From Acinetobacter baumannii (GTDB lineage: Bacteria; Pseudomonadota; Gammaproteobacteria; Pseudomonadales; Moraxellaceae): a stretch of DNA of 64,000 nucleotides. How positions within the stretch are numbered: position 1 is the stretch's first letter; each line of letters starts with the position of its first letter. Location of the stretch: the NCBI RefSeq assembly GCF_016508585.1, contig NZ_JADVOP010000014.1, positions 1 to 64,000 of the forward strand. The letters run 5' to 3'. Made by a program: the position numbers and the translations under genes. This document shows, one piece after another, positions 1-7,982 of this stretch. The notes under the pieces were generated by a model. It saw only the letters and a list, made by a program, of their open reading frames with translations. It was not told the DNA's origin and searched no databases.

Positions 1-72
1 TTTATAAACCTTGTTGTAGAAATGTACTATTAAAATCAATTGAAATTCTCTAAAATTGCACAAGGTTATATT

Positions 73-1143
73 ATGAAATCCTATTTGGATAATGAATATA
101 AAGTAATTACTTTGCCAGATAATGGAGTTCCTATAAAACCTATTCGAGCAAAAGTCATTATTTTTTCAGATCAAAAATCTAAAAAACTACTCAATCAAGT
201 TGAAGTAATTGCCCCAAGCTCTGCCAGTGTGATTATTCAAGGAGAGTCAGGAACTGGTAAAGAATTGATTGCCCGTGAAATCCATCTAAAAAGTGATCGG
301 AAACACAAACCTTTTCTGGCGGTAAATTGTGGGGCTTTGGTCGAAAGTCTTGCAGAATCAGAGTTGTTTGGATATGAAGCGGGGGCTTTTACGGGAGCGC
401 ACAAGACCCGTGCGGGGATATTTGAGTCCGCTGACGGTGGAACCTTGTTTTTAGATGAAGTCGGAGAGTTACCCCTCTCTTTACAAGTAAAATTATTACG
501 AGTGTTGCAAGAGCGGGAGGTCGTCAGAGTAGGTGGAAGAAAACCAATCCCCATCAATGTCCGAATTTTATCAGGGACGCATGTTGATCTGCGTAAGGCG
601 GTTGCGGAAAATAAATTTCGTCTAGATCTGTATTACCGTTTGAATGTTGTGGTATTGAATATTCTCCCATTGCGTGAACGTAAAGGGGATATTTTACCTT
701 TGGTTGAATATTTTCTCAGTTCATATTCACAAAAGTTGATTGCGCCTAAACCCAATATCACGGATCGAGCACGGAATGCGCTGTTGAACTATGGTTGGCC
801 AGGAAACATACGTGAATTGGAGAATAATATTCATTATGCTTTGTTAATGAGTGGTGGAAAAAACATTGATATAGAGCATCTGCGTTTCTCAGAAGAAAAA
901 AATACAGTGATCTCTGAAAATAGTGATCTTATTCAGGAGTTTGAGGATGTGTTAAAGCGACTATTTCATGAGTATGATGGTGAGGCATGGCATATTGTTG
1001 AAGATAAAATCGTGAATACAGCATTTTCAAGTTGTTGGAACAACCAAGTAAAAACTGCAAAAATGTTGGGAATTTCACGTAATGTTCTACGTAATTTATT
1101 GATTCGTTATAATTTATTGCCATCAAAAGGTGAAATTGTGTGA
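73..1143 (+). CDS. sfnR: Sigma-54-dependent activator, SfnR type (no receiver domain)
   Basis: A bacterial enhancer-binding protein that remodels sigma-54 RNA polymerase by ATP hydrolysis. The AAA+ domain starts almost at the N-terminus: Walker A GESGTGKE near residue 57, the sigma-54 contact loop GAFTGA near 104, Walker B GGTLFLDEVGE near 122, then the WPGNIRELEN segment. A Fis-type helix-turn-helix closes the protein (KTAKMLGISRNVLRNLL). There is no receiver, GAF or PAS domain, so activity should follow expression level, as known for SfnR, the dimethyl-sulfone regulator of Pseudomonas. I use the ATG at 73; an in-frame TTG at 40 would add 11 residues of no recognisable character. Six sigma-54 promoters lie in the next 24 kb, all before organosulfur or TonB genes, which supports the local role. 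The exact subfamily is inference. Confidence 0.88.
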   Translation: MKSYLDNEYKVITLPDNGVPIKPIRAKVIIFSDQKSKKLLNQVEVIAPSSASVIIQGESGTGKELIAREIHLKSDRKHKPFLAVNCGALVESLAESELFGYEAGAFTGAHKTRAGIFESADGGTLFLDEVGELPLSLQVKLLRVLQEREVVRVGGRKPIPINVRILSGTHVDLRKAVAENKFRLDLYYRLNVVVLNILPLRERKGDILPLVEYFLSSYSQKLIAPKPNITDRARNALLNYGWPGNIRELENNIHYALLMSGGKNIDIEHLRFSEEKNTVISENSDLIQEFEDVLKRLFHEYDGEAWHIVEDKIVNTAFSSCWNNQVKTAKMLGISRNVLRNLLIRYNLLPSKGEIV

Positions 1144-1231
1144 CTGCTTCAATTGATATGTTTGAAACTGATGCGTTCGTCTACTGTACTCGTGAGCTGA
1201 CGAAATGATGATAAGTTTTGACTGCAAACCG

Positions 1232-1257
1232 AAAAGCGCTTTATGCGCTTTTTATTT
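1232..1257. terminator. Rho-independent terminator between sfnR and tatC
   Basis: An 8-bp perfect stem (AAAAGCGC / GCGCTTTT) with a 5-base loop is followed by a T-rich tract on the + strand. It lies between two converging genes and could serve both, although the T tract is better on the + strand. Confidence 0.8.
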
Positions 1258-1359
1258 GGTTTCAGGAAATCTTCTGGAGATAATAAGACTGAATATTGAG
1301 TCTATTTCTAGTCATTTTTTTTAAAATCAAATGATCAAGCCAATTGAGATCTCATCAAA

Positions 1360-2106
1360 CTAAGCATGGGATCGATGGTGGGTTAGTTTGGTCACCCATA
1401 AACCAAGTTCGAATAATAGCCACATTGGCAGCGCTAAAGCTAACATACTGAAAATATCAGGCGGTGTTATAAACATGGAAATAAAGAAGAAAAAGACAAT
1501 GATATGTTTACGATGATGTTCCAATTGCTGAATTGATAATAGACCAATAAAAATAAGGATATAGGTGATGATAGGAATCTGAAAGGCGCAACCAAATGCC
1601 AGAAATAATTTAATGCAAAAATTCAGGTAACTATGAATGTCGGTCATTGGCAACACGTTTTCAGGGGATGCTAGAATAAAGAATTTTAGCGCCAAAGGTA
1701 AAATAAAAACGTAGGCAAAGATGACACCGAGATAAAATAAAACGGTGCTCAAGGCGATTAAAGCAAATCCCATTTTTCTTTCATTTTGATATAGGGCGGG
1801 TGCTATAAACTGCCAAAACTGATAAAAAATAAAAGGAATGGTTAGAAAAATTGCAAGATAGATATTGAGCTTAAACGGCGCTAAAAAAGTACTCATGACA
1901 TCTGTTGCAATCATGGTTGAATGTAAAGGTAATAGCGAAGTCAAGGGTTGAGCAAGAAGTTTATAGCTTTGCTGTGCCCAGGGTAACAAAAGCAAAAATA
2001 CAGCAATGACGGCTGAAACTGCGTAGATCAAACATTTCCTGAGCGCCTTTAAATGGGCTGTATATTTCATTTCGTTGAGTGATTCATTTAGCGTTGGGTT
2101 GCTCAT
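1360..2106 (-). CDS. tatC: Twin-arginine translocase subunit TatC
   Basis: A polytopic inner-membrane protein of 248 residues, the usual TatC length, with six hydrophobic segments. TatC binds the twin-arginine signal peptide and forms the receptor with TatB. TatC hallmarks are visible: an N-terminal HLKALRKCL stretch, an acidic/aromatic first periplasmic region, FYQFWQFIAPALYQNE after the second membrane segment, and ITPPDIFSM near the end. Its start overlaps the end of tatB by 4 bp (ATGA), implying translational coupling. It is the last gene of a tatA-tatB-tatC set downstream of a sulfonate-type ABC transporter on the same strand. Acinetobacter species normally carry a housekeeping tat locus elsewhere, so this may be a second, dedicated set; that cannot be tested from the window. 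Confidence 0.93.
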   Translation of the reverse strand: MSNPTLNESLNEMKYTAHLKALRKCLIYAVSAVIAVFLLLLPWAQQSYKLLAQPLTSLLPLHSTMIATDVMSTFLAPFKLNIYLAIFLTIPFIFYQFWQFIAPALYQNERKMGFALIALSTVLFYLGVIFAYVFILPLALKFFILASPENVLPMTDIHSYLNFCIKLFLAFGCAFQIPIITYILIFIGLLSIQQLEHHRKHIIVFFFFISMFITPPDIFSMLALALPMWLLFELGLWVTKLTHHRSHA

Positions 2107-2513
2107 GCTACTTGATTCTCCTCATTGTTTTTTGTGGCGAATTGACCCTTGATAAATGGCGGGTGCTGTTGCTCAGAGGATACATAAAGTTGGTATTTAA
2201 AATTGACCTGTTTCAGTGGCTGTTGCATCTGTTTGGCTTGAACAGTTTCGATTTCTTGCTGCATCTGTAAGAGTTGCAGCTTGAGCTGATCTTCAGTTTG
2301 TTGAATTTTTTGTAATTCAGATTGCATCATTTTTTTTAACTCGATGAGCTCAAATTCATTTTCAAGTTCGGTCTGTAGTTGATCTAGCTGTTTTTTGATA
2401 TTTTTATATTTGATAAATATACTGCTTAAGGTTTGGAGGAGTTTTTCTGGACCCAATATAATTAAAGCAATCATTCCAAAAAATAAAAACTCTCCAAAAC
2501 TTATATTAAACAT
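2103..2513 (-). CDS. tatB: Twin-arginine translocase subunit TatB
   Basis: The single N-terminal membrane helix begins FNISFGEFLFFGMIALIILGP, with the Glu at position 8 and the Gly-Pro hinge typical of TatB. An amphipathic helix follows, then a long Gln/Glu/Lys-rich helical region to about residue 105. Length (136) fits TatB rather than TatA. TatB couples the TatC receptor to the TatA pore. It lies 18 bp after tatA and overlaps tatC by 4 bp. Sequence beyond the hinge is low in complexity and poorly conserved in the family, so the call rests on the N-terminus and the gene order. Confidence 0.9.
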   Translation of the reverse strand: MFNISFGEFLFFGMIALIILGPEKLLQTLSSIFIKYKNIKKQLDQLQTELENEFELIELKKMMQSELQKIQQTEDQLKLQLLQMQQEIETVQAKQMQQPLKQVNFKYQLYVSSEQQHPPFIKGQFATKNNEENQVA

Positions 2514-2531
2514 TGTTTATATCAACCTCAA

Positions 2532-2744
2532 TTAATGACTTTTTTCTTTATTTAAATCGATTGGATTTAATTCTTTTAATTGCTGCTTATGATCAATTTC
2601 AGTTTGGTGTTCTGATTTTATAGCATCCTTAAAATCCTTAATCGCACCCCCCAAATCCTTGCCGAGATTTTTTAGTTTTGCTGTTCCAAACAATAAAATA
2701 ACCACAACTGCAAATAATAAAATATGCCAAATAGATAAACCCAT
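2532..2744 (-). CDS. tatA: Twin-arginine translocase subunit TatA
   Basis: A 70-residue pore-forming Tat subunit. It starts [20 protein letters not shown], then the FG hinge and an amphipathic helix [20 protein letters not shown], as in TatA. I place the start at the ATG ending at 2744. An in-frame ATG three codons upstream (2753) directly abuts the AGGAG Shine-Dalgarno sequence and cannot use it, whereas the ATG at 2744 sits 9 bases from it and gives the canonical MGLSIW N-terminus. It is the first gene of tatABC. The 121 bp between it and the ABC ATPase hold no clear terminator, so it may be co-transcribed with the transporter genes. Confidence 0.93.
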   Translation of the reverse strand: MGLSIWHILLFAVVVILLFGTAKLKNLGKDLGGAIKDFKDAIKSEHQTEIDHKQQLKELNPIDLNKEKSH

Positions 2745-2865
2745 AATTTTCATCTCCTAAACGATAAACTTTGTTTTAACATGAAGTAGAAATTTTACTA
2801 AATCACAATAAAATAATTGAAAATATTGCATTCAGATTTAAGTATCTTTTTTTAAATCCTTAAGT

Positions 2866-3621
2866 TTATATCAACTGATCCAGTTGGCTTAACGTTTGAT
2901 TGCGAATATGAAATAACTGTTCTGACGACCTGCTGCGTGGGTGCTCGATAGGAATATGGATCACTTGTTTAATTTTCCCTGGTCGGGCAGACATTACAAC
3001 CACGCGATCACCGAGATATACTGCTTCCTCAATATCGTGGGTGACCAAAATCATGGTGATTTTTTCATGTTGCCATATTCGTTGTAATTCAGCTTGTAAA
3101 TGACTGCGTGTCATGGCATCTAAAGCGCCAAAAGGTTCATCCAAAAGTAAAATGTCAGGTTTGTTGACTAGTCCTCTTGCAATCGCTACACGCTGGGCCA
3201 TGCCTCCTGACAGTTCATGTGGATAGGCGTTTTCAAAGCCTTGAAGACCGACAATATCGATGTGTTCCTGTACTCTTTGTGATTTTTCAGTACGTGATAA
3301 ATGTGTTTCTTCGAGCGCTAAATGTATATTTTCTGAAACACTAAGCCACGGCAGTAAACGATGTTCCTGAAAAATTAAACCGCGCTTTAGATCTGTACCT
3401 TGAATAGGGGCTTGATTGAGTAAAATTTCACCTTGATAGTCTTGATCCAAACCAGCGATCAGGCGCAGTAAAGTGGACTTTCCACAGCCACTGCTGCCAA
3501 CAATTGAAATAAATTCACCCTGTTCGATATCGAGATTGATACCATCTAAAACGGTTAATGCTTTTTGCTCATGTCGAAATGATTTGTTGAGTTTTTTGAT
3601 TGATAGTAGTGAAAAAGCCAT
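2866..3621 (-). CDS. ABC transporter ATP-binding protein, sulfonate/nitrate/taurine type
   Basis: The cytoplasmic ATPase of an SsuB/TauB-type importer, 251 residues. Walker A is GSSGCGKST, the Q-loop region reads FQEHRLLPW, the signature LSGGMAQRVAIARG is intact, Walker B is DILLLDEPFGALD, and the switch histidine lies in LVTHDIEEA. All catalytic motifs are present, so it should be active. The order binding protein, permease, permease, ATPase and the neighbouring LLM monooxygenases point to aliphatic sulfonates or sulfonate-like esters. Taurine or nitrate importers have the same architecture; the sigma-54 context argues for organosulfur. Confidence 0.9.
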   Translation of the reverse strand: MAFSLLSIKKLNKSFRHEQKALTVLDGINLDIEQGEFISIVGSSGCGKSTLLRLIAGLDQDYQGEILLNQAPIQGTDLKRGLIFQEHRLLPWLSVSENIHLALEETHLSRTEKSQRVQEHIDIVGLQGFENAYPHELSGGMAQRVAIARGLVNKPDILLLDEPFGALDAMTRSHLQAELQRIWQHEKITMILVTHDIEEAVYLGDRVVVMSARPGKIKQVIHIPIEHPRSRSSEQLFHIRNQTLSQLDQLI

Positions 3622-3647
3622 AAGAAATCCTGCAATTTTTTATAAGT

Positions 3648-4436
3648 TTAAATACGCCATAACAAAACACGTTGTGAAATGATATGGATAGTCATGGTCA
3701 TACATGCACCACACAACGTCACCAGGGTCGCACAGACCAAAAGGATATCCATTTCTGCATTGATCTCAGCTTTCATCATTAAATTCCCTAAACCAGCACC
3801 AGCATTAAATAATAGTTCACTGGCAGTGGTGGTGATCCATGTAAAAGGGACAGCGAGATTGAGTCCAGTAAAAATATGTGGAAGTGCTTGTGTTAAGCGA
3901 ATTTTTCTAAATTCACGCCACCATGAAAATTGATAAATGCGTGCGATTTCATGATATTTTTTGTCATAATGATAAAATCCCTGAAAGGTGTTGATAACCA
4001 TAGGGAAAAAAGATGCCAGTGCAATAATAAAAATTTTTGCTTCATCGCCATTGCCAAACCATAAAGCAATCAATGGGGTTAACCCCAGTAACGGCACTTG
4101 GCGAATACTGTTAAACAGGGGGGAAATGAGTGCATTTAAAACTTTTGAGTACGCCAGTAATATGCCTAAACATAATCCTGAACTCGAACCCAGTAAGAAA
4201 CCAAGACCGGCTTTTTTAAGACTTCCCCAAGTATTGAACCATAATTCGCCTGATTGAAGCAGTTGAACAAAGGCAGAATAAATTTTTTGTAAAGGAACAA
4301 AAGCATAGGCATGACTTGCACCTAGGCTAGAATTATACTGCCATAAAATGAGGAGTAGACAGGGAAGCAACAAGCCTTGCAGCCAGATAACACTGCGTTG
4401 AATATAGCTTTTAAAGCCAAGAAAGAATGGTGACAT
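3648..4436 (-). CDS. ABC transporter permease (SsuC/TauC type), second permease
   Basis: A BPD_transp_1 family inner-membrane permease of 262 residues. The cytoplasmic EAA loop is visible as YHEIARIYQFSWWREFRKIRLTQALPHIFTGL, in the expected position about 90 residues from the C-terminus. It starts within the stop of the preceding permease (TAATG at 4434-4438), a translational coupling that favours a fixed 1:1 ratio. E. coli SsuC and TauC work as homodimers; two different permease genes in one operon suggest a heterodimeric channel. The downstream gene is the ATPase, 26 bp away. Confidence 0.88.
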   Translation of the reverse strand: MSPFFLGFKSYIQRSVIWLQGLLLPCLLLILWQYNSSLGASHAYAFVPLQKIYSAFVQLLQSGELWFNTWGSLKKAGLGFLLGSSSGLCLGILLAYSKVLNALISPLFNSIRQVPLLGLTPLIALWFGNGDEAKIFIIALASFFPMVINTFQGFYHYDKKYHEIARIYQFSWWREFRKIRLTQALPHIFTGLNLAVPFTWITTTASELLFNAGAGLGNLMMKAEINAEMDILLVCATLVTLCGACMTMTIHIISQRVLLWRI

Positions 4437-5275
4437 TATTTCTCCTTTGAACTTAATTCAGCTGAGATAAAACCTTGTTCGATCAAGCGTAAGAGCTTAT
4501 CTAGGGCAAAACCAATGATGCCTGTTATGAATACCCCGACCATGACAACATCTAGTCTTAACATTTGTCGTCCCAATTCCATCATTTGACCCAGTCCAGT
4601 TCCTGCTGCCAGAAGTTCAACTGCAACTAAAATGAGCCACGCCCGACCGAGTGCAATACGAAGTCCGCTGATGAGGTCTGGTAAAATTGAGGGGAGAATG
4701 ATGAACTTAATCCATGCACGTGTTTTAAGCCGGTAGATTTGACCCAGTTCAATATATTTTTTAGGAATATTTTTGACTGCATCCGCAGTTACTAAAGCGA
4801 TTGGAAAAAAGCAGGCTTTAATAATCAATAGAATCTTAAATAATTCACCAATTCCAAAAATTAAAATAAAAATTGGAATAAGTACAAAGATTGGGATCTG
4901 GTAAAAAATATTAAACAGAATATAGGTGTATTGATGGAATTTAGAAAGCGTGCCATAGGCGATGCCAAAAACGATAGCGCTAAGGGCAGCGATTGAAAAT
5001 CCGAGAAATAAACGCAACAGACTGTCTTTTAAATGTAGTTGCAGTTCGCCTGTTTGCAATAAGCCAATGAAAGCATGCCAAACTGTTGCCGGAGGAACTA
5101 AGATCTGTACAGGAAAGATGTGTAGAACGCTGATCCATTGCCAAATCAGCAATACCAAAAAGGGTGAAATCAAAGATAGTAAGCGATAGATGTTTTTCGA
5201 TGACAGCCATGTCCATTGTGATGCGCCTAGAACAATATGGGTTTGTTTGATCAGTGGGTCGACCAGCGTTTTCAT
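4436..5275 (-). CDS. ABC transporter permease (SsuC/TauC type), first permease
   Basis: A BPD_transp_1 permease of 279 residues with about six membrane segments. The EAA loop is recognisable at PKKYIELGQIYRLKTRAWIKFIILPSILPDLISGLRIALGRAW. It begins 3 bp after the end of the binding-protein gene and overlaps the next permease by one base. The two permeases are clearly diverged from each other, so they are not a recent tandem duplication. The substrate cannot be read from a permease; the neighbours point to an organosulfur compound. Confidence 0.88.
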   Translation of the reverse strand: MKTLVDPLIKQTHIVLGASQWTWLSSKNIYRLLSLISPFLVLLIWQWISVLHIFPVQILVPPATVWHAFIGLLQTGELQLHLKDSLLRLFLGFSIAALSAIVFGIAYGTLSKFHQYTYILFNIFYQIPIFVLIPIFILIFGIGELFKILLIIKACFFPIALVTADAVKNIPKKYIELGQIYRLKTRAWIKFIILPSILPDLISGLRIALGRAWLILVAVELLAAGTGLGQMMELGRQMLRLDVVMVGVFITGIIGFALDKLLRLIEQGFISAELSSKEK

Positions 5276-5278
5276 GGC

Positions 5279-6352
5279 TTAGTTTCCTTGCTTATAGGCG
5301 GGATCATTTGCCTGTAAATTTTGGATCGCTTGCTGTGTAAATTTTGGATTGAGCAACTCATCAACTTTAATTGGTGCCTGAATCAATCGGTTGTTTACAG
5401 CATGGTCGATGACTCTTGAATAATGCTGTTTAAGGACATCCAGCTGATATTCAGCAGACCAATCCTGTTGCCATGTACTAGCAGTATTGTGTCCTTCACG
5501 CTGAATGACATTGAGTGGCTGACCAAACCTGGTTTGGCTTTGCTGAAATTCATCTTGATGCTTGGAGACCCAATTCATTGCCCGCACTGTTGCATCGGCA
5601 AGTAGTTGTGTAGTTTCCGGGTGTTGTTCTAAATAACTTTTTCGACCCCAAAGTTCGGCACGCATTTTCCAGTCAGCTGGCAGTGCTTGTGAAGACCAGA
5701 TAATTTTACCTAAATGACGATCTTGCAAGGTGAGTGCATCACTTAAAGTGAAAAATGCAGCTACACTTTTAGCCGATAATGCTGCTGCACCTGCTTGAGG
5801 GTTTAAGTTAACAATCTCGAAATCTTTGAGGTTGAGTCCTTTACTTTGAATGAGTTGAGCAAAATTAATTTCCCATGGACGTCCACGGTGTAGTGCAATT
5901 TTTTTGCCTTTTAAATCTTCAATAGTTTTAACGGTTGAATCAGCAGGTACAACCAGATAAACATTATTCCCAATACCACCTGGTACAACGATTTGAGTCT
6001 TAACACCAGTTGCATTCAGGACCACTGCTGGAAGATTGCCATAAAAAGCAAAATCAATTTTATTATTGAGGAAGCTCTCATTGACCAATGTTGCTACAGC
6101 TGCAGTCGTGACAGGTTCCCACTTTAACGCGATATTCTTTTGTTTGAGTGCATTGAGGAAAATAGGATCCTGTGAAATCAGTTGGGGGACACCAATAAAA
6201 TCTAAACTCCCCGAGGTTCTATTCGCCACTACAGCAACACGGAGTTGTTGCTGTATGGATTGATCTTGAGTGGCATGTTCTGTTTTTGGTGAGCCACAAG
6301 CTACAAGTCCGAATAGACTAAGCGCAAGCAGCAGATGTAGAGAATTACGCAT
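5279..6352 (-). CDS. ABC transporter substrate-binding lipoprotein, SsuA/TauA type
   Basis: A periplasmic binding protein of the sulfonate/nitrate/taurine class. It begins MRNSLHLLLALSLFGLVACGS, a lipoprotein signal with lipobox LVAC. The mature part shows typical features: FAFYGNLPAVVLNATG, TIEDLKGKKIALHRG, and the second-lobe AGAAALSAKSVAAFFTLSD. I start it at the ATG at 6352. A longer frame opens at 6391, but that codon lies inside the predicted sigma-54 promoter (6387-6402), upstream of the expected transcription start near 6376. It is the first gene of the ABC transporter operon. Confidence 0.9.
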   Translation of the reverse strand: MRNSLHLLLALSLFGLVACGSPKTEHATQDQSIQQQLRVAVVANRTSGSLDFIGVPQLISQDPIFLNALKQKNIALKWEPVTTAAVATLVNESFLNNKIDFAFYGNLPAVVLNATGVKTQIVVPGGIGNNVYLVVPADSTVKTIEDLKGKKIALHRGRPWEINFAQLIQSKGLNLKDFEIVNLNPQAGAAALSAKSVAAFFTLSDALTLQDRHLGKIIWSSQALPADWKMRAELWGRKSYLEQHPETTQLLADATVRAMNWVSKHQDEFQQSQTRFGQPLNVIQREGHNTASTWQQDWSAEYQLDVLKQHYSRVIDHAVNNRLIQAPIKVDELLNPKFTQQAIQNLQANDPAYKQGN

Positions 6353-6386
6353 ATCATCATAAGCATTAAGAAATATACCTGGATAG

Positions 6387-6402
6387 AGCAAAATCTAAGC
6401 CA
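6387..6402 (-). promoter_or_regulatory. Sigma-54 promoter of the ABC transporter operon
   Basis: Read on the minus strand the sequence is TGGCTTAGATTTTGCT: a -24 GG and a -12 GC separated by exactly 10 bases, close to the TGGCAC-N5-TTGCW consensus. Transcription should begin near 6376, leaving a leader of about 24 bases before the ATG at 6352. Confidence 0.8.
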
Positions 6403-6506
6403 AAATAATTAGTGTATATAAATCAATATATTGTATTTTTATTTGATTTTTTTCTTACTGAGGGGGGGATGGTGTGTTGGGAAAGGGACAGTCTGATGCA
6501 GTCAAC

Positions 6507-6522
6507 TGTTGAAATTTCAGCA
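6507..6522. promoter_or_regulatory. Putative sigma-54 activator site (UAS)
   Basis: The dyad TGTTGAAATTTCAGCA fits TGTTG-N6-CARCA, which recurs upstream of the other sigma-54 promoters in the window. Its centre is about 83 bp from the + promoter GG and about 114 bp from the - promoter GG, normal enhancer distances. Confidence 0.55.
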
Positions 6523-6595
6523 CGGGGTTTAAGTTTGATATTGTGAAATCAAGTTAAAACAAAGAGATATATTAAATTTTATGGTTGTGGAAAAG

Positions 6596-6611
6596 CGGCA
6601 TGATTTCTGCT
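6596..6611 (+). promoter_or_regulatory. Sigma-54 promoter of the first LLM monooxygenase
   Basis: CGGCATGATTTCTGCT has GG at 6597-6598 and GC at 6609-6610, spaced by 10 bases. The start would be near 6622, about 45 bases before the gene. It is slightly poorer at -24 (C for T) than its five relatives. Confidence 0.7.
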
Positions 6612-6666
6612 CGTGACAATGATGAGTAAAGAAATACTTTTAAACCGTTAATGATCGAGAATGATT

Positions 6667-7797
6667 ATGTCAGTTGAGTTTTTATGGAGAATCCCTGTAC
6701 ATGGGGACGGACGTCGAGCACATCAATTACACACCCGCGGTGAATGGAATCAGCTGAGCTCATCAGTCCAATCGCCGCAACGTGTTGCTCCCCAGCACGA
6801 TGATAAGATATTTGCATATTATGACTATGTACAACAAGTTGCAAAAGCCGCAGATATTGTTGGCTTTCACGGCGCATTGATCCCTGCATTTCCACATACT
6901 GAAGAACCTTGGGTGTTGGCTTCTGCACTGGCCCGTGAAACGAAAAGATTGAGACTTCTGATTGCCATTCAGCCGTGGTTTATCCATCCTGCTTATGCAA
7001 GTCAAATGGCTGCAAGTTTACAGCGTCTCAGTCAGGGACGGGTCGAATGGAATGTTATTTCTGGTGGAGGAGGAGCACAACAGCGTGCGTATGGTGATTT
7101 GATTGAACATGATCAGCGCTATGCACGTACCCATGAGTTTTTGGAGTTTGTGAAGGGCTACTCGAAACATGCACCTTTTGATTATGATGGAAAATTTTTC
7201 CATGTCGAACAGGGCGGTTTAAAATATCCAATGAATCAGTACGATATTCCTCGCCTATGGTTGGCAGGGGCAAGTGATGCTGCATTACAGGTTGCAGGTC
7301 GGCATGCAGACATTCATTTAACTTGGGGAGAGCCTGTCGAACAACAGCAAAAAGTCATTGAAAATGCGCAAGCTTTTTTTGAGCAACACGCACCAGCACG
7401 TAAAGTAAAGTTCGGAATGCGTATTGATATTTTAGCAAGACCAACCCAAGAACAGGCTTTTCAAGAACTTAAACAAATGTATGAAAGTATTGCAATGGAT
7501 GGCAATGCATTTGAACGTAAAGATACTGAATCAGTGGGGGCCAAAAGACAACAGGCATTGGCGCAGGGGGACCGTTTTGAAGACCTATTTGCTCATCCAA
7601 ATGTATGGACGGGGATGTCGAATGTACGGGGCGGTCCGAACTGTATTCTAGTGGGGAGCTATGAGCAGGTGGCAGATCAATTACAACAATACATCGATAT
7701 TGGCGTCGAGCATTTTATCCTTGCAAGTAACCCGCATTTGGAAGAAGCCTACCGGGTAGCAGAGGAAGTACTTCCCTTGGTGGGATATAAATTATAA
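6667..7797 (+). CDS. LLM-class flavin monooxygenase, SsuD/SfnG-like
   Basis: A luciferase-like FMNH2-dependent monooxygenase, the family that cleaves C-S bonds in alkanesulfonates (SsuD) and dimethyl sulfone (SfnG). Family features: EFLWRIPVHGDG at the N-terminus (SsuD proteins open with a similar F-x-P-x-HGDG), PWVLASALARETKRLRLLIAIQP, GRVEWNVISGGG, and LVGSYEQVADQLQQYIDIGVEHFIL near the end. Length (376) matches SsuD. I take the second ATG (6667) because the first (6661) abuts the only GAGA Shine-Dalgarno-like sequence. No flavin reductase gene is visible in the window, so reduced FMN must come from elsewhere. The exact substrate is unknown. A paralogue lies at 26,473. Confidence 0.87.
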   Translation: MSVEFLWRIPVHGDGRRAHQLHTRGEWNQLSSSVQSPQRVAPQHDDKIFAYYDYVQQVAKAADIVGFHGALIPAFPHTEEPWVLASALARETKRLRLLIAIQPWFIHPAYASQMAASLQRLSQGRVEWNVISGGGGAQQRAYGDLIEHDQRYARTHEFLEFVKGYSKHAPFDYDGKFFHVEQGGLKYPMNQYDIPRLWLAGASDAALQVAGRHADIHLTWGEPVEQQQKVIENAQAFFEQHAPARKVKFGMRIDILARPTQEQAFQELKQMYESIAMDGNAFERKDTESVGAKRQQALAQGDRFEDLFAHPNVWTGMSNVRGGPNCILVGSYEQVADQLQQYIDIGVEHFILASNPHLEEAYRVAEEVLPLVGYKL

Positions 7798-7810
7798 TTA
7801 TAAACATAGG

Positions 7811-7843
7811 ACCCTTTGAGATATGAAAGGGTTCTTGTTGTTT
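7811..7843 (+). terminator. Terminator after the LLM monooxygenase
   Basis: A stem ACCCTTT / AAAGGGT with an 8-base loop is followed by a T-rich stretch. It partly overlaps the first putative activator site of the next unit. Confidence 0.6.
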
Positions 7844-7873
7844 GAACAGCATAGCAGTGTTTAAAAAACAACA
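7836..7873. promoter_or_regulatory. Tandem putative sigma-54 activator sites
   Basis: Two dyads, TGTTG-TTTGAA-CAGCA (7836-7851) and TGTTT-AAAAAA-CAACA (7858-7873), have centres 22 bp apart, about two helical turns, so they lie on one face of the DNA. They sit 94 and 72 bp upstream of the -24 GG of the tonB promoter. Tandem in-phase sites are typical of enhancer-binding proteins. Confidence 0.6.
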
Positions 7874-7935
7874 TATTTATGTTTTTCGATCCAGGTATTT
7901 TAAATAAAATAATTAAAAACAATTACTTATGATGT

Positions 7936-7951
7936 TGGCATGAGTTATGCA
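7936..7951 (+). promoter_or_regulatory. Sigma-54 promoter of tonB-exbB-exbD
   Basis: TGGCATGAGTTATGCA has GG at 7937-7938 and GC at 7949-7950 with 10 bases between, a near-consensus -24/-12 promoter. Start expected near 7962, about 20 bases before tonB. Confidence 0.82.
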
Positions 7952-7982
7952 ATTTTCTACTCAATATTTATTTTTAACTTAA

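Larger units (their letters stand above)
6353..6666. promoter_or_regulatory. Divergent regulatory region, ABC operon / LLM monooxygenase
   Basis: This 314-bp stretch between divergent genes holds no gene. It contains two outward-facing sigma-54 promoters (6387-6402 minus, 6596-6611 plus). Between them is a dyad TGTTG-AAATTT-CAGCA at 6507-6522, proposed as an activator site. A weaker match (TGTTG-GGAAAG-GGACA) lies at 6475-6490, 32 bp or about three turns away. One activator site set could serve both promoters. Confidence 0.65.

Noticed and set aside
6353..6391. A longer N-terminus for the SsuA-like binding protein starting at 6391
   Set aside because: That start codon lies within the -24/-12 promoter, upstream of the expected transcript start. 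The ATG at 6352 gives a proper lipoprotein signal.
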